Below are positions 17,060 to 27,709 of a stretch of 64,000 nt of DNA, in pieces. The position numbers were made by a program, and so were the translations under genes. The notes under the pieces were generated by a model. That model was not told the DNA's origin. It made no database searches and worked only from the letters and a program-made list of their open reading frames with translations. Origin of the DNA: Sipunculus nudus (lineage: Eukaryota; Annelida; Sipuncula; Golfingiida; Sipunculidae); contig JAPPUL010000079.1 of the NCBI GenBank assembly GCA_026874595.1, forward strand, positions 553,001-617,000, written 5' to 3'. The first letter of the stretch is position 1; every line of letters starts with the position of its first letter.

Positions 17060-18298
17060 ATGGAGCAAATAGAGCATAAAGCAATAAAAATAGTAAAAAA
17101 GTTACAAGATAGTGGTTATGAGGCTTATTTTGCTGGTGGTTGCGTACGGGACAAACTACTTGGTAAGAGCTATAAAGATATAGATATTGCAACGAGTGCA
17201 CGTCCAGATGCTATAAAAAGGTTATTTAAATATACAATAGAAGTTGGGATACAGTTTGGGGTTGTAATAGTAGTTATGTCAGGGGTTCATTATGAAGTTG
17301 CAACCTTCCGTCGAGATGGCAAATATTACGATGGACGACGTCCTTCAAAGATCTATCCATCAAACGCAAAAGAAGATGTATTAAGGCGAGATTTTACAAT
17401 AAACGGTATGCTCTACGACCCAATAGAAGACAGACTGCTTGACTTTGTAGGAGGGTATAAATCGCTTAAAGAGAAAGAAATAAAGTGCATAGGAGACCCA
17501 ATAAAACGCTTTACAGATGATAAACTGCGCTTACTTCGAGCAATACGCTTTGCAACGCTGCTAAACTACGAAATAGAAGATAAGACATGGGCTACTATAA
17601 TATTGCTTTCAAAAGAGATAAAAGTAGTAAGCAAAGAGAGAATACGCGATGAACTTATAAAGCTGCTCACATGCGAAAATGCAGATAAAGGGGTCCAACT
17701 ACTTGCAAAATCAGGTTTACTAAAAAAGCTAATACCAAATATATACGAACTAGAAGATAAAGAAGAGGCGATAGAATATACAATAAAAGTACTAAAGGAG
17801 TTAAATAAGGAATCATTTGAGCAAGTATTTGCGTGCTTGCTATATAAGGTATATGAAAGATTTGGCAAAGATTATATTTTAAATATTACTAAAGGCTTAA
17901 AACTTACAAATAAAGAGCAACAATATATTTATAATGTACTTGGCTATATTGATGAGATAGACTCTATAAAGGAACTTCTCATAAGCAAATTGAAACGACT
18001 TATAAGAAGAGAATATTTTATATGTGCTCTTGAGTTGTATAGAGCTTTAAAGGTGGTTATGGGGGATGATTTAAGTAGTTATAGATATGCAAAGCTTAAA
18101 CTTAAAGAGTATAATCGTAAAGAGGATTTATATCCTGAGCATGTAATAGATGGGAAAGAACTTATAAAACTTGGATTTAGACCAAGTCCTCTTTTTAAAA
18201 ATATATTGTATGAGATAGAAGACATGCAATTATCGGGCATTATAAAGAGTAAAGAAGAAGCTTTATTATATCTAAGAAAGAAGTTTAAGTTAAAATAG
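17060..18298 (+). CDS. cca: CCA tRNA nucleotidyltransferase / poly(A) polymerase family protein
   Basis: This 412-residue class II nucleotidyltransferase has AYFAGGCVRDKLLG (residues 22-35, the GG...RD nucleotide-binding loop), the metal-binding KDIDIATSA (Asp40 and Asp42), RRDFTINGMLYDP (about 112-124) and DDKLRLLRAIRFA (about 154-166). The helical C-terminal half carries the tRNA-binding body and tail. The tRNA at 132-204 has no encoded CCA, so an enzyme of this type is needed. A poly(A) polymerase (PcnB) role cannot be excluded from sequence alone, and some bacteria split A- and CC-adding activities between two such proteins. Confidence 0.88.
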   Translation: MEQIEHKAIKIVKKLQDSGYEAYFAGGCVRDKLLGKSYKDIDIATSARPDAIKRLFKYTIEVGIQFGVVIVVMSGVHYEVATFRRDGKYYDGRRPSKIYPSNAKEDVLRRDFTINGMLYDPIEDRLLDFVGGYKSLKEKEIKCIGDPIKRFTDDKLRLLRAIRFATLLNYEIEDKTWATIILLSKEIKVVSKERIRDELIKLLTCENADKGVQLLAKSGLLKKLIPNIYELEDKEEAIEYTIKVLKELNKESFEQVFACLLYKVYERFGKDYILNITKGLKLTNKEQQYIYNVLGYIDEIDSIKELLISKLKRLIRREYFICALELYRALKVVMGDDLSSYRYAKLKLKEYNRKEDLYPEHVIDGKELIKLGFRPSPLFKNILYEIEDMQLSGIIKSKEEALLYLRKKFKLK

Positions 18299-18397
18299 TT
18301 ATTAAAGAAGTTATTATATTAAGTACTTAAGATTTAAAATAATGTTTAGAAACTTATCAAGGTTATATGGAAGTATCAAAAAAAGGTTAAAAAGAGT

Positions 18398-19198
18398 ATG
18401 AAAAACGAAATAAAGATAGGAATTACTTTCTTACTTTCGCTTATCAGTTTATTTATAGCAATATTCTTCATAAAGGATATAAGTTTTGAGAGGGAAGGCA
18501 AACATTATGTAGTACGTTTTGATTTTCTTGATAATTTACTTGAAGGAGGACATGTAAAGCTATTTGGAGGGATACGGATAGGAACGGTATTAGATTTATA
18601 CCACAATGTAGATAAAGCCGAGGCAAAGATAATAATCTACGATGAAACAATAAACGAGTTAATAAAGTCCAAAAAGCCTAAATTCAAGGTAAACAGTGCA
18701 AGCCTTTTAGGAGAAAAGTATCTATTAATATCTTTTGATTCTCAAACCTATAAAAAAAGAGAAACGACAAAGTTAGCAGATGGAAAGGAAATTCCTCTCT
18801 TTCACGCAGAAAGTACTCAGAATATAAATTCAATAATAAACAAATTAGACAAAGCTATGGATAAAATAGATAAAGGAATAATCGAAGATCTGGGTGTAAT
18901 CTTAAAGGAGATAAGGACTCATTTACAAAGTAAAGAAATGCAAAGCGCCATCACAAATTTATATGAATCGTCAGACAAGCTAAATAATGTGTTACTAAAT
19001 GCTAATAAACTTGTTAAAACAATAAACACTATAGCAAAAGATATAGATGATGTAAATAAACCTATAGGGCGAATATTAAAAGATGAAGAAATGGCCAAGG
19101 ATTTAAAACAAATAATAAGCAATATAGAGAAAATTACAAATGAACTAAAAACTCATCCTCTATTAAAAAACCAAGCCAGTAAACAAGGCCCATATTAA
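18398..19198 (+). CDS. MlaD/MCE-domain lipid transport protein
   Basis: This 266-residue protein has one N-terminal transmembrane helix (ITFLLSLISLFIAIFFI, about 8-25) followed by an MCE/MlaD domain. The domain covers residues about 37-118, with VRFDFLDNLLEGGHVKLFGGIRIGTV and then VNSASLLGEKYLLISF. The C-terminal part (about 140-255) is helical with spaced Leu and Ile and is probably a coiled coil that builds the pore of the hexamer. The family shuttles phospholipids between inner and outer membranes. The usual ABC ATPase and permease (MlaF, MlaE) are not next to it here; cca lies 100 bp upstream. It ends 11 bases from the convergent clpX. Confidence 0.85.
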   Translation: MKNEIKIGITFLLSLISLFIAIFFIKDISFEREGKHYVVRFDFLDNLLEGGHVKLFGGIRIGTVLDLYHNVDKAEAKIIIYDETINELIKSKKPKFKVNSASLLGEKYLLISFDSQTYKKRETTKLADGKEIPLFHAESTQNINSIINKLDKAMDKIDKGIIEDLGVILKEIRTHLQSKEMQSAITNLYESSDKLNNVLLNANKLVKTINTIAKDIDDVNKPIGRILKDEEMAKDLKQIISNIEKITNELKTHPLLKNQASKQGPY

Positions 19199-19208
19199 AC
19201 ATTAAAAG

Positions 19209-20558
19209 CTAAGCCGATTTTTTATTACAAATAATAAGAGGCTCCTCTTTTTTTTCTATCACCTCTTTTGTAATGACTACCTTCTTAGCTTCAGAAGAAG
19301 GTATCTCATACATTAATTCAAGCATAACATCTTCTAATATAAACTTAAGACCACGTGCACCCGTCTTTTGATTTAAAGCCTGTTCTCCTATCGTATCAAG
19401 AGCCTCGTCTGTAAACTCAAGTTCAACCCCTTCCATCTCAAAAATCTTCTTATACTGCTTTATTAACGCATTCTTCGGCTCCGTCAATATTCGCACCAAG
19501 GCCTTCCTATCTAAATTATCAAGCGACGTTACAGAAGGTAAGCGTCCTATAAACTCAGGGATCAAGCCATATTTTACCAAATCGTCAGGCACTACATACT
19601 TTAATATACTAGCTGAATTACTCCCTTTATTCGTTCCTCGATACCTACCTTTACCCTTGCGTTCCTTGTCAGTACCACTTACAAAGCCTACCGTATTCCT
19701 TCCTAAACGAGATTGAATTATCTTATCAAGCCCTATAAATGCCCCCCCCACTATAAATAGTATATTTGTTGTATCTATCTTTAACAATTCTTGGTGCGGA
19801 TGCTTCCTCCCTCCATGTGGCGGTACTGATGCTACTGTTCCCTCTATTATCTTTAATAATGCTTGTTGTACTCCTTCGCCAGATACATCTCGGGTTATTG
19901 AGGCGTTTTCCGTCTTCCTCCCTATCTTGTCTATCTCATCTATATAGATTATCCCAACCTCTGCATCTGCTACTGCTTCCTTTATATCAGCCCCCTCTCC
20001 CTTACTTGCGTTTTGGATCAACTTTAATAATATATTCTCAACATCCTCTCCTACATATCCTGCCTCTGTTAAAGTCGTTGCATCTACCATCGCAAATGGT
20101 ACATCTAATATCTTTGCCAAGGTCCGGGCTAGCAAAGTCTTTCCTGTGCCTGTATTCCCTATTAACAATATATTGCTTTTCTCAAGCAAAACTTCATCCT
20201 TATCTATCTTCCCTATAAGCCCTTCTTTACTAGGTTCCTTTGTTTTCTCCTGTTTTAACAATATCCTTTTGAAATGATTATATACTGCTACAGATAAAAT
20301 CTTCTTAGCCTCATCTTGCAATATAACATATTCATCTAATATCGATTTTATTGCTTTAGGCTTCTTTATATCTCCCTCTTCTATCTCCTTTCTCCCCTTA
20401 CTCTTGTTCTCTATTATTATATCTCTACAAGCTTCAACACACCCATCACATATAAATACTCCATAGCCTGCTATCAATTTGTCTACTTTCTCTTGACTAC
20501 GTCCACAAAATGAACATTGTGCCTCATAATCCGATTTAAACCCATCACCCTTTTTCAT
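19209..20558 (-). CDS. clpX: ClpX, ATPase subunit of the ClpXP protease
   Basis: This 449-residue AAA+ unfoldase feeds tagged proteins to ClpP. The N-terminal zinc-binding domain is CSFC (Cys15, Cys18) and ICDGC (Cys37, Cys40). The Walker A motif is GNTGTGKT (134-141). Downstream are the pore loop region GYVGEDVEN, the Walker [11 protein letters not shown], and the sensor region with FIGRLPSV. The IGF-type ClpP-docking loop is represented by the FVSGTD segment and is not obvious; an insertion of Lys/Gly/Asn residues lies there (about 290-310). A G8 tract (19742-19749 on the complement) sits in frame. The gene follows clpP after 74 bases and is probably co-transcribed. Confidence 0.95.
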   Translation of the reverse strand: MKKGDGFKSDYEAQCSFCGRSQEKVDKLIAGYGVFICDGCVEACRDIIIENKSKGRKEIEEGDIKKPKAIKSILDEYVILQDEAKKILSVAVYNHFKRILLKQEKTKEPSKEGLIGKIDKDEVLLEKSNILLIGNTGTGKTLLARTLAKILDVPFAMVDATTLTEAGYVGEDVENILLKLIQNASKGEGADIKEAVADAEVGIIYIDEIDKIGRKTENASITRDVSGEGVQQALLKIIEGTVASVPPHGGRKHPHQELLKIDTTNILFIVGGAFIGLDKIIQSRLGRNTVGFVSGTDKERKGKGRYRGTNKGSNSASILKYVVPDDLVKYGLIPEFIGRLPSVTSLDNLDRKALVRILTEPKNALIKQYKKIFEMEGVELEFTDEALDTIGEQALNQKTGARGLKFILEDVMLELMYEIPSSEAKKVVITKEVIEKKEEPLIICNKKSA

Positions 20559-20632
20559 ATCTTCTCCTAGCCTATACTACTTTATGTTAAAGCCCTTCTT
20601 TTTTTATCTGTTCTTTTTTTGTTTTAATTAGA

Positions 20633-21256
20633 TCACTTCTTTATCGCTGCTGCCTCAAGATCACTCGTATCCTCAGACCTTTCTATTACTGTGTCTATTA
20701 TCCCATATTCTTGAGACTCACGCGCACTCATGAAAAAATCTCTGTCTGTATCTCTTTCTATCGTTTCAAGACTATTGCCTGTGTGGCGTATCAATATCTC
20801 GTTTATTATATTCCTTATCCGTATAAGCTCGTTTGCCTGGATTTCTATATCTGTGGCTTGTCCCGTTGCCCCGCCAAGTGGCTGATGAATCATTATCCTT
20901 GAGTGCGGCAAAGAATATCTTTTACCCTTTGCACCACTTGCTAAAAGTAATGCTCCCATACTACTTGCCTCCCCTATACATATTGTTTGGACATCCGGCT
21001 TTACATATTGTATTGTATCATATATTGCAAGACCTCCTGTTACTGACCCTCCTGGCGTATTTATATACAAATATATGTCCTTATCAGGATCATCTGCTTC
21101 TAAAAACAACAATTGTCCTACCACTATATTTGCTGTTACCTCATTTATAAATGATTGAATAAATACTATCCTATCCTTTAATAGTCTTGAATATAAATCA
21201 AAATATCTTTCGCCTCGACTCGATTGCTCATGGACTGTTGGTACATATACTGACAT
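20633..21256 (-). CDS. clpP: ClpP, proteolytic subunit of the Clp protease
   Basis: This 207-residue serine protease has the usual ClpP length. The catalytic Ser99 lies in GEASSMGA, His124 in IMIHQPLGG and Asp173 in [32 protein letters not shown] forms the strand and oxyanion region. The start is preceded by AAGGAG. Together with clpX downstream it forms the common clpP-clpX operon; a tig (trigger factor) gene, often upstream in other bacteria, is not seen here. Confidence 0.96.
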   Translation of the reverse strand: MSVYVPTVHEQSSRGERYFDLYSRLLKDRIVFIQSFINEVTANIVVGQLLFLEADDPDKDIYLYINTPGGSVTGGLAIYDTIQYVKPDVQTICIGEASSMGALLLASGAKGKRYSLPHSRIMIHQPLGGATGQATDIEIQANELIRIRNIINEILIRHTGNSLETIERDTDRDFFMSARESQEYGIIDTVIERSEDTSDLEAAAIKK

Positions 21257-21394
21257 CTATTCTCCTTACTATTCTATTTACTTTTAATTGTTTAGTATAA
21301 CTAGCTTTTATAATATTCTTTAGCATAAACTTGTTTACAAGATAATAATTATTACTCATAATTCAAGACCTCTTTTATTCTCATAATTACTTTT

Positions 21395-22327
21395 TTAAAA
21401 AACTGCCTCCAGTTGTTTATACTTCATAATATATTCTTCGTAGCTCCTTCCATTAAGTCTTTCCTCTCCTTTGCTTTTGGATAGTATATAACGTCTAAGT
21501 CCAAAATATAGCGCGCTTAGCTTAATCCACTCCCATAATACTATATCTTCATAATTTATACGCTTTCTTGCGCTCATATTATAACCATACATTAATTCCA
21601 TATACAAATCATCTCTTATCCCTTTACTATCCATGCACCAACTTAATACCACCACCCCTATGTCAAAGTATATCGGCCCATATGCATATCCTCCAAAATC
21701 TAGTACCTTATATAGTTTATTCCCTACAAAATATGTATTATCCGGGAATAAATCTCCATGCAAAAATACTCTCTTCCCTAAACCATCTTTCTCTTCTAAT
21801 AGCATAAACTTATGGCGCAATATACATCCTACCTCTACTTCTAAAGCTGCCTCCATCCCTCCCCACCTCTTAAACACCTCTTCATTCATTTTATAAAAAC
21901 TCTTTTCTAATCCCTCCCCCTTTATACCTTCACGCAACTCCTTCGAAAATAATTCGACTTCTACTCTGTGTAATCTACCAAGAAATTTTCCCACCTCTCT
22001 TATTATCTCTTTATCTATTCTCTTCGGATATTCTCCCTCTACATACTCAAATATTACCAGAGGTTTCTCGTTTATCCGCAATACCCCATGCCCTATGTCG
22101 CATACCACTTCATAACCATTACTTCGTAAGTATCTTAACACCTCAAGTTCATAACTTACTTTCTCATGACTTTCTCGCTCGTATAGTTTTATGAAATATT
22201 TAACCCCATCACACCCTACCCCTACATAGCTCCTTGCCGATATCCCTAAACCTCTTAGCTCCTTTAGCATTTTTACTTCAAGACCGCATACCTTGCTTAT
22301 CCCTTCCTTTACCAATTCTAATAGCAT
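21395..22327 (-). CDS. APH-fold kinase, homoserine kinase type II-like
   Basis: This 310-residue protein has the aminoglycoside-phosphotransferase fold. FIKLYERE (Lys47) is the ATP-binding lysine region, VIFEYVEGEYP the hinge, and HGDLFPDN (190-197) the catalytic loop. The metal-binding Asp210 lies in VLDFGGYAYGP. The HGDLF-DN form and the length fit the homoserine kinase type II (ThrB) group, though other small-molecule kinases share it. A second, unrelated homoserine kinase of the GHMP type is encoded at 44888, so one of the two may act on another substrate. It lies alone, 138 bases upstream of clpP on the same strand order. It is rich in Gly, Val and Glu and carries purine-rich codons. Confidence 0.65.
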   Translation of the reverse strand: MLLELVKEGISKVCGLEVKMLKELRGLGISARSYVGVGCDGVKYFIKLYERESHEKVSYELEVLRYLRSNGYEVVCDIGHGVLRINEKPLVIFEYVEGEYPKRIDKEIIREVGKFLGRLHRVEVELFSKELREGIKGEGLEKSFYKMNEEVFKRWGGMEAALEVEVGCILRHKFMLLEEKDGLGKRVFLHGDLFPDNTYFVGNKLYKVLDFGGYAYGPIYFDIGVVVLSWCMDSKGIRDDLYMELMYGYNMSARKRINYEDIVLWEWIKLSALYFGLRRYILSKSKGEERLNGRSYEEYIMKYKQLEAVF

Positions 22328-22346
22328 TAATACTTTTATATCCTTA

Positions 22347-22382
22347 TATCTCTCAAAATATCTCTCAAAATATCTCTCAAAT
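22347..22382. repeat. 12-bp tandem repeat, three copies
   Basis: TATCTCTCAAAA is repeated head to tail three times, the last copy ending in T, just upstream of the APH-fold kinase gene start. Confidence 0.88.
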
Positions 22383-22620
22383 ATTTACTAATAATTTTTT
22401 CCCAACCCCTAAAACTCATCCGCAACACCTTCTCCCCTTGATCGCTTTTATCCCATAATAAGCTCTTTTTACATAAATTATCTATCTTTTATTTTTTTTC
22501 TGTCATCTCTTTACGCTTTTTTTTGTATTTCTTATATGTCTTAGTTAAAATAGTTCTTTTCTCATTCTTTGCATACTCAAGAACTTGCATATTAAGAACT
22601 GGGGGAAGAGCTTTGTTCAA

Positions 22621-22660
22621 TATATTTTAATATATTTTAACATATTTTAACATACTTTAA
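22621..22660. repeat. 10-bp tandem repeat, four near-copies
   Basis: TATATTTTAA, TATATTTTAA, CATATTTTAA and CATACTTTAA stand head to tail about 40 bases before the DUF4340 gene. Loss of identity is gradual from left to right. Confidence 0.88.
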
Positions 22661-22700
22661 CTTCTGTTTCCTTGATTTATATGGGTATTTAACGGCTTTA

Positions 22701-23825
22701 ATGAAAAAGGATATTTTTAAATTAATTATTTGGGCTTGTGCTTTCATTATTATTGCTTTTATTGCTTTCTTTTCTTATAAACCTAAGCAAAAGGATAAAA
22801 ACAATAATAATAATAAGCAGTTTTCTCTTTTTGACGTTCACTCTAATACTATATCTAAGATCAATATTAATACCGATAACATTAAACTTTCGCTTTTTAA
22901 GAACAATAATATTTGGAAAATTAAACAAAATCAAAATATCGATATTGATAGCTCCAATGTAGGACGTTGGTTAAATACTTTCTTCTCTCTTAAAACTAAT
23001 AACTCCTTTAAGCTAAATGATAAGGACCTTGAGCAGTTTGGACTAAGTAATAAAAAACCTACCTTCTCCGCTTCTAATGACAAGGATACCTTCTCCCTCA
23101 CTATCGGAGATAGGACCCCCGATGAGACAAGCTATTATGCTATCTCTAATCAGAAAAACTCTAAAAACAAAATCCTTACCATAAGTTCTACCTCCATTGA
23201 TGGTAATCAAAGATTAGAGTTTACCACAAAGCAGTTTAGAAATAAGGATTTTATGAAAATTAAGCCCAATGATATTTCTCATATCATCTTTAACAAAAAT
23301 ATAAAGTTTATTAAAACCAAAACCGCTATCGCTAAGCTTACTTATCTGCCCGACTATATCCGTTTGCCCAAGTATATTACATTCGACAAGAACAAGAAAA
23401 TTCTATCCACTAATTCTACTATCTCATTTAAACAAAAACAAGAGCTTGAAAACCTCGCTAGCAAGTCTGATACCGCTTTTATTAGTTCTATCAGCAATCT
23501 ATATTCTAATTCTAATCAAGACCTTTGGTCTATACAAAATCCTAAAGCTTTTATCGATACTTCCAAAGTTAGCTCTTTTGTTAAAAATATTTTAGACATT
23601 AAAGCTCAAGATTTTCCACAATATAATACCATCCCTAGTTCTACCAAAAATGATATCTATATTAATATCTTTTCTAAAAAGACTAATAAGCCCACTAATA
23701 TTAGAATCTCTCTTTTTAACTCTAATTCTTATGTTTATATGGAGAATAATAGCACTTTATATCAGGTCAAAAAAGATACTTTTGACTCCATAAATAAAAC
23801 TATTGAGTATTTTTATCTTAAATAA
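22701..23825 (+). CDS. DUF4340 domain membrane-anchored protein
   Basis: This 374-residue protein has an N-terminal anchor (LIIWACAFIIIAFIAFFSY, about 8-26) and a large extracytoplasmic part. It resembles DUF4340 proteins, for example in IWKIKQNQNIDIDSSNVGRW, then FGLSNKKPTFS and LTIGDRTPDETSYYAI. In other bacteria this family is encoded next to GldG-like ABC components and is thought to belong to that machine. Here the Gld-like operon lies just across leuB on the other strand (25009-28630). Asn, Lys and Ser are very frequent. Third codon positions are rich in pyrimidines, unlike most plus-strand genes in the first 19 kb. The ribosome-binding site is not obvious. Confidence 0.72.
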   Translation: MKKDIFKLIIWACAFIIIAFIAFFSYKPKQKDKNNNNNKQFSLFDVHSNTISKININTDNIKLSLFKNNNIWKIKQNQNIDIDSSNVGRWLNTFFSLKTNNSFKLNDKDLEQFGLSNKKPTFSASNDKDTFSLTIGDRTPDETSYYAISNQKNSKNKILTISSTSIDGNQRLEFTTKQFRNKDFMKIKPNDISHIIFNKNIKFIKTKTAIAKLTYLPDYIRLPKYITFDKNKKILSTNSTISFKQKQELENLASKSDTAFISSISNLYSNSNQDLWSIQNPKAFIDTSKVSSFVKNILDIKAQDFPQYNTIPSSTKNDIYINIFSKKTNKPTNIRISLFNSNSYVYMENNSTLYQVKKDTFDSINKTIEYFYLK

Positions 23826-23853
23826 GATTTTATATTAAAATTAAATAAATTGG

Positions 23854-23877
23854 CAGGCTGAATTGGAAGGCCTGTTT

Positions 23878-23878
<1 letters not shown>
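23854..23878 (+). terminator. Terminator after the DUF4340 gene
   Basis: CAGGC (23854-23858) pairs with GCCTG (23870-23874) around an 11-base loop and is followed by TTTT. It overlaps the stop region of the convergent leuB gene. Confidence 0.5.
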
Positions 23879-24985
<1,107 letters not shown>

Positions 24986-25008
24986 ATCTTAATTCTCTTA
25001 GCTTGTTG

Positions 25009-26874
25009 CTAGCCCCTTGCCTTACGGCGCCTTCTGTATACATAAAGTCCTATTCCCACTATTGAAAATGGCAACAATAATACCGACGTATACCAAATTA
25101 GCGTTATATCTTTTTCCTTCAAAAGCATATCTCGTCTCTTTCGCTCCTTTGGCCTTAAGGATATCTTTTTAACCTGTCCCGTTAACCAGTTTAAGCCATT
25201 CATAAATAAATCTGTTCCATTATCTCCTGATGCGTATTCTTCATTTATGAAATCTGAATCCCCTATCACTATAAGACGAGATTCTAAACCCTTCTTATTA
25301 TCTTGTGATTTTAGCTTTCCAGCCTCTCCCCCTACTTTTATTTCCTTCTTTATTGCTATCCCAAAACTCTGAGTCCCTTTTTTGTCAACATTCTTATCAA
25401 ACTTCTGACTCACTTGGTCTGTTTTGCCCCTAAGCTTTACAAGAGCCTTCTCACTCGTTTCAAGCAAGTACTCTCCTGTCAAACCCTCTTTTGTAAAATC
25501 AAAATACAAAGGCCTTAGACCAAAAAAGAATGTTGTTATATTACGGCTTTTAAGAGGGTTTACTATCTTATGAGAAAGATAATTACTTATGTGCATTAGC
25601 CTCACCTCTGCAAGCGATAAGCCTCCTATGTTTCCTACATTAACTCGCATCTTCCTTAAGTTTGGTACGTCAAATATAAAACCTTTATCTGTACTTACCC
25701 CAAAACTCAACAAAAACTTTTGCAATAGTAATCTATTTGGCCTCTTCCTATACTGAAAAACAGGGTCTAGCAGCATGTATATATTTCCACCACGATTACT
25801 ATATTCTATAAGATTTTCCTCCTCAAGCGAATTAAAGCCTCTTTGTGGTCCGGCAATTAGTACTGCGCTACTGTCTTTTGGCACTGCCTTCGTTAAATCT
25901 AATTCCTTTACTATATAATTTTCTAAAGACAATAACCCTTGTATAGTATTATATATCGTTTTCAAATCCTTCTCTCCGTGTCCTACTGTATAATACAATA
26001 CCTTCTTTTTGACTTCAAGCAAGCTTGTTATGCCACTCGTTATCTTTGACTCCCCTTGATAATTACGCCCTCTAAATAAATCCCTCTGCCTTATTACTAC
26101 TGGCGTGTTATATCGATAATTCACTTTGTCAAATAAACCTACAACCTCTTCTTCAAGCGATGTTGATAAATTAGCTTTCTTATTGTATATCCCTTTCCCC
26201 TTCTTATAGGCCACCTCAAATATCTTCTTTTCGTCTTCATCCAGTTTCGATAATATATTGTGTTCCATACTGTCTATAGATATCTCATCGGGAGGTACTC
26301 GCTTTATAAGCACTACCGCTCCTAAATCCTGGGCACTAAGATCATAACTTTTAAATATTAAGGGATTCTCTTGGGGGTTTATGTAACTTACTTTTATATT
26401 TTTATTGTCTTTTACATAAAACCTTAGCAAGGTTGGCAAGGCGTTTACACCCTCTGCCTCCTCCATATCCTTCTCTGCCGCAAACACTTTTATATCTAAT
26501 GGGAAATCTAATTCCTTCAATACTTCTTTTGTCTGCTCTGATAGCTCATAGAGATTTTCCTCTGTTACATCTACAAAATATTTAAAATTACTCTTTACTA
26601 TTATATATATCCCAACTAACGTTGCAAAGATAAATACTGTTGTCAAAACAGAGCTTAACCCCCTACGTATCCCACGCTCCTTAAGCCCTCCCCTAATCGA
26701 GCTATAATTTAGTAATAAAAACAATACAAATAATACCCCCCCTAATATGTAAAGCACAAGCGGTACTACATCATCATGCTTCCATATACCATAAAGACGT
26801 CCCCCCAATATAAATAATATCCCCAATGCCCCAGAACCCTTCCCATAATTCTCTTTATTTGATAATATCCCCAT
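25009..26874 (-). CDS. GldG-like ABC transporter auxiliary protein
   Basis: This 621-residue protein has N-terminal transmembrane segments (about 13-30, 38-57, 78-98), a large extracytoplasmic domain and one C-terminal helix (about 590-610, followed by YRRRRKARG). Blocks such as ENLYELSEQTKEVLKELDFP, IKVSYINPQENP and VLIAGPQRGFNSLEEENL, then GGNIYMLLDP, match the GldG/ABC-type auxiliary family. In Bacteroidota GldG is tied to gliding; in spirochaetes the role is unknown. It lies in one operon with the permease and ATPase upstream (54-base gap) and leuB downstream. A G7 tract encodes YILGGVLF near residue 41. Confidence 0.82.
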   Translation of the reverse strand: MGILSNKENYGKGSGALGILFILGGRLYGIWKHDDVVPLVLYILGGVLFVLFLLLNYSSIRGGLKERGIRRGLSSVLTTVFIFATLVGIYIIVKSNFKYFVDVTEENLYELSEQTKEVLKELDFPLDIKVFAAEKDMEEAEGVNALPTLLRFYVKDNKNIKVSYINPQENPLIFKSYDLSAQDLGAVVLIKRVPPDEISIDSMEHNILSKLDEDEKKIFEVAYKKGKGIYNKKANLSTSLEEEVVGLFDKVNYRYNTPVVIRQRDLFRGRNYQGESKITSGITSLLEVKKKVLYYTVGHGEKDLKTIYNTIQGLLSLENYIVKELDLTKAVPKDSSAVLIAGPQRGFNSLEEENLIEYSNRGGNIYMLLDPVFQYRKRPNRLLLQKFLLSFGVSTDKGFIFDVPNLRKMRVNVGNIGGLSLAEVRLMHISNYLSHKIVNPLKSRNITTFFFGLRPLYFDFTKEGLTGEYLLETSEKALVKLRGKTDQVSQKFDKNVDKKGTQSFGIAIKKEIKVGGEAGKLKSQDNKKGLESRLIVIGDSDFINEEYASGDNGTDLFMNGLNWLTGQVKKISLRPKERKRRDMLLKEKDITLIWYTSVLLLPFSIVGIGLYVYRRRRKARG

Positions 26875-26928
26875 ATCGTAAATCCCTTATTCTTTAATAG
26901 ACATAAATTATTACATTAGCGTTTAATA

Positions 26929-27669
26929 CTATTTCCATATGTGCGATTCAACTGCTTTGTTTGTAAGCACAAGCGAGAATATTATCCATAGCAAATAGTA
27001 TAGAATATTTGTAGTGTCTAATACCCCTTTGTCAAAGTCTATATAGTGGGACAACAACGAAAACTCCCGTATCGCTTCGTAGATAATTCCACTATCTCCA
27101 CTGACGAATGTATGTAGTAGTAAAAAAAATAAAGACGCACTAAGTCCGCTTATTGCTGCTATTATTTGGCTACTTGTAAGGGATGAGGTGAAAAGTCCTA
27201 TCCCAAGCATCCCACCCCCTAAAAACAACAACCCTAAATATGCTGAAAATGCAACCCCATAATCAGGGCCTGCCTCGCTATATATATCCATTATAAATAC
27301 GTGCACCAATGTCGTCAAAAGTATTATTGCATACAACACAAAGGCTGATAAATATTTACCCACAACCAACGATAACGTGCTTATTGGAGAGGTTAGGATA
27401 AGCTCAAGTGTTCCGCTACGCTTCTCCTCTGAGAAGAGTTTTATTGTTAAAATAGGACACAGGAATAATATCAAAATTAAGTAATTCCTTAATAATAACC
27501 CTACGTTCGCTTGCGCTCCACCTAAATACGTCGGGGCGCTGCCTATAAAACTTACAAATAATACTCCTGTTAGAAAAACAAATAAAAATGCCACCACGTA
27601 TGCTATCGGTGATACGAAATATGACATCATCTCTCTTTTAAATACTACGTATATCCCTTTAAAAACCAT
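26929..27669 (-). CDS. ABC-2 type permease (GldF-like)
   Basis: This 246-residue membrane protein has six predicted helices and the cytoplasmic motif LFSEEKRSGTLELILTSPIS between helices 2 and 3, typical of ABC-2 permeases such as GldF. The first helix region contains YFVSPIAYVVAFLFVFLTG. It should form the membrane pore with the ATPase encoded 40 bases upstream, and GldG follows 54 bases downstream. Its substrate is unknown. Confidence 0.87.
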   Translation of the reverse strand: MVFKGIYVVFKREMMSYFVSPIAYVVAFLFVFLTGVLFVSFIGSAPTYLGGAQANVGLLLRNYLILILFLCPILTIKLFSEEKRSGTLELILTSPISTLSLVVGKYLSAFVLYAIILLTTLVHVFIMDIYSEAGPDYGVAFSAYLGLLFLGGGMLGIGLFTSSLTSSQIIAAISGLSASLFFLLLHTFVSGDSGIIYEAIREFSLLSHYIDFDKGVLDTTNILYYLLWIIFSLVLTNKAVESHIWK

Positions 27670-27709
27670 TATTACCCCTATTAGTTCTTCATAAAGCTAA
27701 TATAACAAT

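Larger units (their letters stand above)
22328..22700. other. Gene-free stretch with two short tandem repeats
   Basis: Between the divergent kinase gene and the DUF4340 gene I see no further gene. The stretch holds three copies of TATCTCTCAAAA (22347-22382, the last one imperfect) and four 10-bp copies based on TATATTTTAA (about 22621-22660). Promoters for both genes should lie here, but I cannot assign them. Confidence 0.7.

Noticed and set aside
19766-20218. Plus-strand reading frame of 150 codons within clpX
   Set aside because: It is antisense to the conserved AAA+ core and has low-complexity Leu/Pro composition typical of a shadow frame.
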